Shown in pieces: positions 33,899 through 40,348 of a stretch of 55,422 bases of DNA. Below the pieces are notes generated by a model. That model saw only the letters and a list, made by a program, of their open reading frames with translations. It searched no databases and had not been told where the DNA came from. Origin of the DNA: Comamonadaceae bacterium UBA4962 (lineage in GTDB: Bacteria; Pseudomonadota; Gammaproteobacteria; Burkholderiales; Burkholderiaceae_C); NCBI GenBank assembly GCA_002397315.1, contig DHAE01000025.1, forward strand, positions 264,992 to 320,413, written 5' to 3'. The translations under genes were made by a program, and so were the position numbers. Positions within the stretch are counted from its first letter, which is position 1. Each line of letters starts with the position of its first letter.

Positions 33899-34153
33899 AT
33901 GTCCGACCTGAACGCCGCCTTCGAAGCCGCCGTGGCCCAGTCCAAGAACCTCAGCGAGCGCCCCGACAACCCGACGCTGCTCAAGATCTACGCGCTCTAC
34001 AAGCAGGCCACCGCCGGCGACAACACCGAGGCCAGGCCGAGCTTCTCCGACGTCGTGGGCCGCGCCAAGTGGGACGCGTGGACGAAGCTCAAGGGCACCG
34101 ACGGCGATGCCGCCCGGCAGCAGTACATCGACCTGATCGAATCGCTGAGCTGA
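33899..34153 (+). CDS. Acyl-CoA-binding protein
   Basis: An 84-residue cytosolic acyl-CoA-binding protein of typical length. It carries the family signature IYALYKQATAGD followed by RPSF, and GRAKWDAWTKLKG, which contains the Tyr and Lys residues that contact the CoA moiety in characterised ACBPs. It would buffer acyl-CoA pools. A TAAGAT at 33860-33865 could be a -10 element. The stop lies in a 5-base tandem repeat, and the convergent lipoprotein gene ends 17 bases beyond. Confidence 0.93.
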   Translation: MSDLNAAFEAAVAQSKNLSERPDNPTLLKIYALYKQATAGDNTEARPSFSDVVGRAKWDAWTKLKGTDGDAARQQYIDLIESLS

Positions 34154-34163
34154 GCTGAGCTGA
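34144..34163. repeat. Four-copy 5-base tandem repeat GCTGA
   Basis: GCTGA is repeated four times across the stop codon of the acyl-CoA-binding protein gene; the TGA at 34151-34153 is in the second unit. The array fills most of the gap to the convergent gene ending at 34170. Confidence 0.85.
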
Positions 34164-34169
34164 AAACCT

Positions 34170-35327
34170 TCAGTCCGCCGGCGCAGCGCCCGTGCGCGGG
34201 GCTTCTGCTGCCCTCGCGGGCAATCCGGCGCGCAGCCGCCGCAGACGTTCCGCGGGCGGCAGCGCGGCCAGTGCGCGCACGGCCGCATAGAACTCCGGCC
34301 AATCACCTCCGCTGCGCTCGAACAGCGCCTCGAACGCCGGCACGAGTTCGTCGTATGCGGCCTGGGCGCCGAAGGCCGCGTTGTTGGCCTCGGCCACCCA
34401 GCGGTCGTAGCCCGCGATCTGCGCGGGTTGCGTGCCCGTGGCCAGCCACTGCGCGCGCAGCGCGGCGTAGTCGGCACGGAAGCGCTCCATCGCCTGCTGC
34501 TTTTCGGCAGGCAGTGACGGGGTCCCCGCATCGCGCGCGTAGAGCGCCGCCAACCGCTCGCGCGCGGCACGGGTCAGCTCCCGGAAGGCGGTGCGCCGCG
34601 CGTCGCCCCGCGCGTACTCATCGCGCGCCTGCGGCGTGGCACGCTCGGCCAGCCAGCGGGCCACGCCCAGGCGCTCCACGGCCGTCGCGAAGGATTCGTT
34701 GAACATCGTGTCGCCGTTGGCGTACACCACCTGGTGGGCCAGTTCGTGGAACAGCAGACGCACGAATTCGCCCTCGGACCAGCCGATGAAGGTGTTCAGC
34801 AGCGGATCGCCGCCCAGCCAGTTGGTGTAGCCCAGCGTGGAATAGGCCGGCACGCCGTAGACGGCCGTCTCCAGCCCGTCGGCGGCGAGGCGTGCGGCCT
34901 CGGCCTGCGCGTCGGCCTCCGCGAAGTAGCCGCGGTAGCCGATGCAGCCCGTGACGGGAAAGCACCACGTGTGCAGCGTGAGCGAATCCGGCGGCGCGGC
35001 CACCACGTTCCATACCGCCGCGCGGCGGCCCAGGTCGGCATAGCGCCGGTAGCTGGCGTTGTCCGGCAGGTGCAGCTCGGACACCGCGAACGCCCGCGCC
35101 CGTTGCGCCAGCTCCAGCCGGGCCCGCAGCGGCGCGGCGGTGTCCGGCCGCGCGAGCCAGTCGTCCACCGGCTCCGCCGCGCGCATGATCTGCAGGTGGC
35201 CGCGCACCGATTGCCAGTAGTAGCCGAGGGTGTCGCCGGTATGGGCGCAGCCCGCGAGCAGGGCGCCCGCGAGGCCGGCCGCCGCGAGGCGCGCGGTGCC
35301 GGCGAGCGAGGAAGTCGAAGGGTTCAT
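34170..35327 (-). CDS. Lipoprotein with HExxH zinc peptidase motif (putative aminopeptidase)
   Basis: A 385-residue predicted outer-membrane or periplasmic lipoprotein: the signal ends in ALLAGC-AH. A gluzincin-like site is visible as RLLFHELAHQVVYANGD followed by FNESFATAVE, giving the HExxH pair and a downstream Glu. This matches the family annotated as putative aminopeptidase (DUF2265/COG4324-like), as I recall it. ATG 35327 is chosen because it directly precedes the lipoprotein signal; an in-frame ATG 36 bases upstream would only lengthen it. Substrate unknown. Confidence 0.82.
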   Translation of the reverse strand: MNPSTSSLAGTARLAAAGLAGALLAGCAHTGDTLGYYWQSVRGHLQIMRAAEPVDDWLARPDTAAPLRARLELAQRARAFAVSELHLPDNASYRRYADLGRRAAVWNVVAAPPDSLTLHTWCFPVTGCIGYRGYFAEADAQAEAARLAADGLETAVYGVPAYSTLGYTNWLGGDPLLNTFIGWSEGEFVRLLFHELAHQVVYANGDTMFNESFATAVERLGVARWLAERATPQARDEYARGDARRTAFRELTRAARERLAALYARDAGTPSLPAEKQQAMERFRADYAALRAQWLATGTQPAQIAGYDRWVAEANNAAFGAQAAYDELVPAFEALFERSGGDWPEFYAAVRALAALPPAERLRRLRAGLPARAAEAPRTGAAPAD

Positions 35328-35451
35328 GGCGGAAGGGCAGGGCGGGGCGGGCGAGCGCGGCACGCGAACACGGTGGAGTGTACGGAGCGTCGCCCGGTTC
35401 CCGCCCGGTGCGGCTCCTGCGCGCGGCAGGGCCGCCGCGCAGCCGCCTGCC

Positions 35452-35457
35452 TAGAAT
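35452..35457 (+). promoter_or_regulatory. Possible -10 element (TAGAAT) of tag
   Basis: TAGAAT, five of six matches to the -10 consensus, ends six bases before the tag ATG. No convincing -35 is seen. If used, the message would be leaderless or nearly so. Confidence 0.35.
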
Positions 35458-35463
35458 GCCTCC

Positions 35464-36174
35464 ATGCCCCACGACCCGACCCCGCCCGCCGCCGAACCCG
35501 TGTCCGCCGCTGCCGCCCCCGCACTGCCGGAAGGGCTGTTCGCGGATGCCCCGGGCGAGCCCGCGCGCTGCTTCTGGTGCCGCGCCACGCCGCTCTACCG
35601 CCACTACCACGACCACGAATGGGGCTTCCCGGTGGACGACGACCGGCGGCTGTTCGAGAAGCTGTGCCTGGAGGGTTTCCAGGCGGGATTGAGCTGGATC
35701 ACCATCCTCAACAAGCGCGAGGCCTTCCGCGCGGCCTTCGCGAACTTCGAGGCCGAGCGGATGGCGGATTTCGGGGAGGCGGAGGTGGCGCGCCTGCTGG
35801 CCGATCCGGGCATCGTGCGGCACCGCGGCAAGATCGAATCGGCCATCCGCAACGCGCGGCGCGTGCTGGAGCTGCGGCGCGAATTCAGCTCGCTGGCGCA
35901 TTACGTGTGGCGCTTCGCGCCCGCCGCGGCCGAAGGGCGGCCCGAGCGGCTCACGCTGGTGGCCGCGAAATCGCTCACCACCGCGCCGGCCGCCATCGCC
36001 CTGTCCAAGGATTTGAAGCAACGCGGTTTCGGCTTCGTCGGGCCGACGACGATGTACGCGTTCATGCAGGCCATGGGCCTCGTGAACGACCACATCGAGG
36101 GCTGCGCCACGCGCGCGGCCGCCTACGCCGCGCGGGCGGCCTTCGCGGTGCCTGGGCCGGGCGCTTTTCAGTAG
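35464..36174 (+). CDS. tag: DNA-3-methyladenine glycosylase I
   Basis: A 236-residue base-excision repair enzyme that removes 3-methyladenine. After an Ala/Pro-rich N-terminal extension of about 35 residues, it shows the Tag signature RCFWCRATPLYRHYHDHEWG, then LFEKLCLEGFQAGLSWITIL, FGFVGPTTMYAFMQAMGLVND and HIEGC. The Cys/His set (CFWC, HDHE, HIEGC) is the zinc-binding group of the family. It converges on, and overlaps by seven bases, an uncharacterised gene on the other strand. Confidence 0.93.
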   Translation: MPHDPTPPAAEPVSAAAAPALPEGLFADAPGEPARCFWCRATPLYRHYHDHEWGFPVDDDRRLFEKLCLEGFQAGLSWITILNKREAFRAAFANFEAERMADFGEAEVARLLADPGIVRHRGKIESAIRNARRVLELRREFSSLAHYVWRFAPAAAEGRPERLTLVAAKSLTTAPAAIALSKDLKQRGFGFVGPTTMYAFMQAMGLVNDHIEGCATRAAAYAARAAFAVPGPGAFQ

Positions 36175-36728
36175 GCCGTGTCCGAGCGGATCGCGATGCG
36201 GTCGAAGCCCAGGTGCTGCAGGCACTCGCGCAGGATCAGCAGGGTGGCGATGAAGCCCTGGTCGCCCTCGATGTCCTGGGCGGGCGCGGCGGCTCCGGCC
36301 ATGGCCCGCCCGGCCACGCGCTGGTAGAGGTCTTCCACCGCGTCGCGGGGCAGATCCATCTCCGGCTGGGCCTCCAGGCCGGCGCGCAGCGCGATCTGGC
36401 GGATGCCCGGATCGGCGGTGTGCAGGGTGGAGTCCGCGGCGAGCAGGCCCTGCAGCGGCGCGATCGCATCCTCCACCGTGGCGACGGCGTTCTCCACGTC
36501 GTGCGCGGTGGGCGGGTCGTGGCGCAGGCACGCCATCGCGGTGGCGCGGGAGCCGATCTCCAGAATGCGCAGCAACTGCGGCTGCGGGCCGTTGCCATTG
36601 CCGCTGGCGATGGACGAATGGCCCGCACCGATGTGCAGCACGGTGATCGCGCTGCCGGCCAGCGGCCCTGCCTGCAGCGCGGCGTAGAGCGCATCGGCAT
36701 CGTGGGGGGACGGGGCGGAAGAAGGCAT
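36168..36728 (-). CDS. Conserved-looking hypothetical protein, 186 residues
   Basis: I do not recognise this protein. It begins MPSSAPSPHDADALYAALQA, then ITVLHIGAGHSSIASGNGNG, ILEIGSRATAMACLRHDPP, and a helical C-terminal half ending GFDRIAIRSDTAY. The glycine-rich IGAGHSSIASGNGNG stretch could be a nucleotide- or phosphate-binding loop, but no family motif is complete. No signal peptide or membrane helix is seen. It is convergent with tag, their 3' ends overlapping by seven bases. The coding character is supported by a clean start with an intact frame and ordinary amino acid composition. Confidence 0.65.
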   Translation of the reverse strand: MPSSAPSPHDADALYAALQAGPLAGSAITVLHIGAGHSSIASGNGNGPQPQLLRILEIGSRATAMACLRHDPPTAHDVENAVATVEDAIAPLQGLLAADSTLHTADPGIRQIALRAGLEAQPEMDLPRDAVEDLYQRVAGRAMAGAAAPAQDIEGDQGFIATLLILRECLQHLGFDRIAIRSDTAY

Positions 36729-36852
36729 GGGGGCTCCGGCAGCGGCGGCGGGACGACCATTGTGCCCGGCCGCCGCGCGGCATGCGCGCGGGCGTGGCGC
36801 GCCGGTGCCGTCCCGCAGCGTGCGCACCGGCCATTGCGCGTCCGGAAAAGAA

Positions 36853-36877
36853 AAAGCCCCCGGCTCGCGGGGGCTTT
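36853..36877 (-). terminator. Rho-independent terminator
   Basis: AAAGCCCCC and GGGGGCTTT form a nine-pair stem with a seven-base loop. Read on the minus strand the hairpin is followed by a T-rich run (CTTTTTCTTTTCC), so it terminates leftward transcription from the small gene at 36969-37139. Confidence 0.85.
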
Positions 36878-36968
36878 GTTCAGGGGCGTGGGCGGTGGAG
36901 GCGCCTGGCCACGGGACGGCAGGGCCCGGCCCCGAAGGGGGCGGCAGGCCGGCCTCCCTGGCAGGGGC

Positions 36969-37139
36969 TCAGCCGCCCTTCTTGGAGCGCTTGCCGGGGT
37001 TCTTCTTGCTGCGCGTGGCGACGCCGCGCTCCAGGCTCACGCGCTGGCCGCGGCCGCCGGTGGGCAGGGACATGCCGGGCAGTGGCTTGGGAGCGGGGGT
37101 GCGCTTGCGGTCGGCTTCGGTAACGATCTTGTTGCCCAT
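36969..37139 (-). CDS. Small basic protein of 56 residues
   Basis: A short gene with a strong Shine-Dalgarno (AGGAG) eight bases before its ATG and a good intrinsic terminator downstream, which together support it as real. The product is highly basic, with MGNKIVTEADRKRTPAPKPL at the start and a Lys/Arg-rich end (RSKKNPGKRSKKGG); a GRGQRVSLERG segment lies in the middle. No family is recognised. The composition suggests binding to nucleic acid or ribosomes, but nothing specific can be said. It is divergent from the cyclopropane fatty acid synthase gene. Confidence 0.7.
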   Translation of the reverse strand: MGNKIVTEADRKRTPAPKPLPGMSLPTGGRGQRVSLERGVATRSKKNPGKRSKKGG

Positions 37140-37203
37140 GGTGTGACTCCTGCTGGAACGTGCTGTGAATGGAAACCCTCTATTAAGCCATAGGACGCGG
37201 CAG

Positions 37204-37220
37204 CCCGGCCAGCGGCCGGG
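37204..37220. other. Perfect inverted repeat in the divergent gap before cfa
   Basis: CCCGGCC-AGC-GGCCGGG, a seven-pair stem with a three-base loop, lies between the small basic gene and cfa. Being between divergent starts it is more likely an operator-like or structural element than a terminator; nothing decides this. Confidence 0.3.
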
Positions 37221-37277
37221 CCGTTTGTAAGACAGTTGCCATTGCGCTGGCCGCGGTGCGGGCGAACAATCCACCGC

Positions 37278-38567
37278 ATGAACCACCTGCTGCGCACCCT
37301 GGAGGAGCGGCTGGCCGCTTCGCCGGTCGGCCTGGCGCTGGAGCTTCCGGGCGGCCGGCGGCTCGGCGTGCGCGACGCCCGCGTGGTGCTGCGCTTCCGC
37401 GACGCGATGGCGCTGGCGGCGCTCGCGCGCGGCAAGGTGGGCGACGTGGGCGCGGCCATCGTGGAGGGCCGCGTCGCCGTGGAGGGGCGCGTGCGCGATC
37501 TGATGGCGGCGGCCGGCGCGGTGCTGCGCGGCGATCCCGTGCACGGGGCGGCCGGCCGGTGGCCGCAGTTCGTGCACCGGCTGCGTTCCCACCGCATGCA
37601 CACGCTGGGGCGCGATGCGCGGCAGGTGCAGTTCCACTACGACCTCTCCGACCGCTTCTACGCGCTCTGGCTCGACCCGCGGCGCGTGTACTCGTGCGCG
37701 TACTACCGCGACGCCGGCATGACGCTCGCGCAGGCACAGGAGGCCAAGCTCGACCACATCTGCCGCAAGCTGCGCCTCGCGCCCGGCGAGCGGTTCCTCG
37801 ACGTGGGCGCCGGCTGGGGCGGGCTGCTGCTCTGGGCGGCCGAGCACTACGGCGTGGAGGGCACGGGCATCACGCTCTCGCGCAACCAGCATGCGCACGT
37901 GTCGCGCCTGATCGAGGAGAAGGGCCTGTCCGGCCGGGTCCGCATGCTGCCGTGCGACTACCGCGACCTGCCCCGTACGGAGCCGCGGCCCTTCGACAAG
38001 ATCGCATCGGTCGGCATGTTCGAACACGTGGGCCGCGCGCACCTGCCGGCGTATTTCGGATGCCTGCGCAGCCTGCTGCGGCCCGGCGGCCTGCTGATGA
38101 ACCACGGCATCACGGCCGGCGGCACGAACAACGACCGGCTCGGCGCGGGCATGGGCGATTTCATCGAGAAATACATCTTCCCCGGCGGCGAGCTGGTGCA
38201 CGTGGGCGCGGTGCTGCACGACATGGCCGGCGCGGGACTGGAGATGGTCGATACCGAAAACCTGCGGCCGCACTACGCGCGCACGCTCTGGGCCTGGTCC
38301 GACGCGCTCGAGGCGCGGCTCGCCGAGGCCGAAGCCATCCTGGCGGAAGAGGCCGGCGCCGAGCGCGGCGCCAAGGCCCTGCGCGCCTACCGGCTCTACC
38401 TCGCCGGCAGCGCGATGGGTTTCGAGCGCGGCTGGCTGGCGCTGCACCAGATGCTGGCCACCCGGCCGGACGGCCGCACCGACACCGGCGCCATGCCCGG
38501 CGCGCAGTCCGCCTACCCGTTCCAGCGCGGCTACATGTACGGCGAAGGCCTGCCGCACGCCGCCTGA
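37278..38567 (+). CDS. cfa: Cyclopropane-fatty-acyl-phospholipid synthase family protein
   Basis: A 429-residue SAM-dependent methyltransferase that would convert unsaturated phospholipid acyl chains to cyclopropane forms at the membrane surface. It has the N-terminal lipid-binding part, then VQFHYDLSDRFYALWLDP, YSCAYYRDAG with the active-site Cys, LDVGAGWGGLLLWAAEHYGV for SAM binding, ASVGMFEHVG, KYIFPGGEL and a C-terminal WRL-like segment. All major family motifs appear intact. The start ATG is chosen because the homologous region begins directly after it. It is followed by a DUF1840 gene after 72 bases. Confidence 0.9.
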   Translation: MNHLLRTLEERLAASPVGLALELPGGRRLGVRDARVVLRFRDAMALAALARGKVGDVGAAIVEGRVAVEGRVRDLMAAAGAVLRGDPVHGAAGRWPQFVHRLRSHRMHTLGRDARQVQFHYDLSDRFYALWLDPRRVYSCAYYRDAGMTLAQAQEAKLDHICRKLRLAPGERFLDVGAGWGGLLLWAAEHYGVEGTGITLSRNQHAHVSRLIEEKGLSGRVRMLPCDYRDLPRTEPRPFDKIASVGMFEHVGRAHLPAYFGCLRSLLRPGGLLMNHGITAGGTNNDRLGAGMGDFIEKYIFPGGELVHVGAVLHDMAGAGLEMVDTENLRPHYARTLWAWSDALEARLAEAEAILAEEAGAERGAKALRAYRLYLAGSAMGFERGWLALHQMLATRPDGRTDTGAMPGAQSAYPFQRGYMYGEGLPHAA

Positions 38568-38581
38568 CGCCATCACGCAAC

Positions 38582-38634
38582 CGTTTTCCTTTTTCTAATC
38601 CTTTCCCTTCCTTTTCCTTTTCCCTTTCCCGCTC
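38582..38634 (+). other. Polypyrimidine tract upstream of the DUF1840 gene
   Basis: About 53 bases are almost purely C and T, built on TTTTCC/TTTCCC units, in the gap between cfa and the next gene. It is AT-richer than its surroundings. It occupies the place where a Shine-Dalgarno would be expected, and none is present. Confidence 0.7.
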
Positions 38635-38639
38635 CACCC

Positions 38640-38972
38640 ATGCTCTACAAATTCAAGTCCCGCTCCACCGCCGACATCATCATGCTGCAGGCCCACGGCC
38701 TGCAGATCCTGCAGGCCATCGGCAAGTCGCCCGACGATGCGCACGGCATCGTCACGCCCGAGCAGATCCCGGGTGCCATCCAGGCGCTCGAAGCCGCCAT
38801 CGCGGCCGACGAGGCCCGGCATGCCGAGGGCGGCGAGGCCAACGACGGGAACGGGCAGGAGCAGGACGAGCGCGGCGAGGCGACCGAGGCCGTGCGCCTG
38901 CGCCAGCGGGCAGCGCCCTTCATCGACATGCTGCGCCGCAGTGCCGCCGAAGGCAAGGAAGTCACCTGGTAA
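38640..38972 (+). CDS. DUF1840 family protein
   Basis: A 110-residue protein with MLYKFKSRSTADIIMLQAHG at the start, IVTPEQIPGAIQALEAAI in the middle and a C-terminal AAPFIDMLRRSAAEGKEVTW. This fits the small DUF1840 family that I know mainly from beta- and gammaproteobacteria; function unknown. A central acidic linker (GEANDGNGQEQDERGEA) separates the two conserved parts. It is unusual in having a polypyrimidine tract instead of a Shine-Dalgarno. It ends 24 bases from a convergent Bug gene. Confidence 0.85.
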   Translation: MLYKFKSRSTADIIMLQAHGLQILQAIGKSPDDAHGIVTPEQIPGAIQALEAAIAADEARHAEGGEANDGNGQEQDERGEATEAVRLRQRAAPFIDMLRRSAAEGKEVTW

Positions 38973-38996
38973 GGCGCCGAGGGCCCGACGCCGCTC

Positions 38997-40079
38997 TCAA
39001 TCCACCTTGGCGCCCGAGGCCTGCACCACGCGGGCCCACTTGGCGTGCTCGGCCTCGATGTGGCGCGCGAAATCCTGCGGGCTGTTGCCGCCCGGGATCG
39101 CGCCCTGCGCGAGCATGCGCTCCTTCACGGCGGGCGTCGCGAGCGCCTTGGCCGTTTCCTGCTGGATGCGGTTCACGATCTCGGCCGGCGTGCCCGCGGG
39201 CGCGAGCAGGCCGAACCACGAACTGGCCTCGTAGCCCTTGAGCGCCGGGCCGCCGGCCTCTTCCACCGTGGGCACGTCCGGCAGCGCGGGCGAACGGGTC
39301 GCGCTGGTCACCGCCAGGGCCTTGAGCTTGCCGGCCTTGATCTGCGCCATCGACGAGGGCAGGTTGTCGAACATCACGTCCATGTTGCCGCCCACCATGT
39401 CCAGCAGGGCCGGGCCCGAGCCGCGGTAGGGCATGTGCAGCATGTAGGTGCCGGTCATGGTCTTGAACAGCTCGCCCGCGAGGTGGATCGAGGTGCCGTT
39501 GCCGCTGGAGGCCATGTTCAGCTGGCCCGGGTGCGCCTTGGCGTAGCGGATGAAGTCCTGCACGTTCGAGATGCCCAGCGTGCGGGCCTTCTCGGCATTG
39601 ACCTCCATCACGTTCGGCACCGCGGCCACCAGCGTGATCGGCACGAAATCCTTGATGGGATCGAAGGGCAGCTTGCCGTAGAGCGCGCGGTTGATGCCGT
39701 GCGTGCCCACGGTGCCCATGAGCAGGGTGTAGCCGTCGGCTGGCGACTTGGCCACGATCTCCGCACCGATGTTGCCGCCCGCGCCCGCGCGGTTGTCCAC
39801 CACGAACTGCTGCCCGAAGGCGCGGCTCAGCTCGGGCGCGACGGCCCGCGCCAGGATGTCGGTGGTACCGCCGGGGGCGAAGGGTACGACGATGCGCACA
39901 GGCTTGGCCGGCCAGGTGTCGGCGCGCGCGGGCGCGTTCCAGGCCGCGAGCGCGGCGCCCGCGAGCAGCGCACAGCCCAGGGCGATGGTGCGGCGGCGGC
40001 GCACGGGAGCGGCCTGCACGGCGGAGACGGCGGCAGAGCGGGAACGGCGGGAGGGCGATACGGTGTCGGGCAGGGTCAT
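38997..40079 (-). CDS. Bug/TctC-family receptor
   Basis: A 360-residue periplasmic Bug receptor with an extended N-terminus before the signal core (RRRRTIALGCALLAGAALAA, cleavage near ARA-DT). The mature start WPAKPVRIVVPFAPGGTTDI and the DNRAGAGGNIGAE region are family hallmarks. ATG 40079 has AAAGG upstream; ATG 40097 would add six residues. No permease genes are nearby. It is divergent from a hybrid histidine kinase gene, separated by 269 bases, and the kinase could sense its ligand, though this is only positional. Confidence 0.87.
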   Translation of the reverse strand: MTLPDTVSPSRRSRSAAVSAVQAAPVRRRRTIALGCALLAGAALAAWNAPARADTWPAKPVRIVVPFAPGGTTDILARAVAPELSRAFGQQFVVDNRAGAGGNIGAEIVAKSPADGYTLLMGTVGTHGINRALYGKLPFDPIKDFVPITLVAAVPNVMEVNAEKARTLGISNVQDFIRYAKAHPGQLNMASSGNGTSIHLAGELFKTMTGTYMLHMPYRGSGPALLDMVGGNMDVMFDNLPSSMAQIKAGKLKALAVTSATRSPALPDVPTVEEAGGPALKGYEASSWFGLLAPAGTPAEIVNRIQQETAKALATPAVKERMLAQGAIPGGNSPQDFARHIEAEHAKWARVVQASGAKVD

Positions 40080-40289
40080 GGGGCAGGGACCTTTCATGGG
40101 CCGTGGATCGGGGGGCTTGCCGCGCGGGGTGCGCACGGAGCAGTCCGTCCGTTGTAGGCGGGCCCCTGTCGCGGCGGCAGATGGATAACCCTGAAGCCCG
40201 TGGAATCCGACGCGGGCGCAGCCGGTGCCGGTGTGCGGCAAGGGGGAATGCGCCAGGCCCGGGAAGCCCGGCGGCACTCTTTGCGAAAA

Positions 40290-40329
40290 TCCGGGATCGC
40301 TGGTGTACGTACCCCTGGACATTCCCGGA
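40290..40329. promoter_or_regulatory. Inverted repeat with central palindrome upstream of the histidine kinase
   Basis: TCCGGGA (40290-40296) and TCCCGGA (40323-40329) are inverted arms around a GTACGTAC palindrome (40305-40312). The element ends 19 bases before the kinase ATG. It could be an operator or lie in the untranslated leader. Confidence 0.35.
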
Positions 40330-40348
40330 GCCGCCCCGCGTTTCGAAA

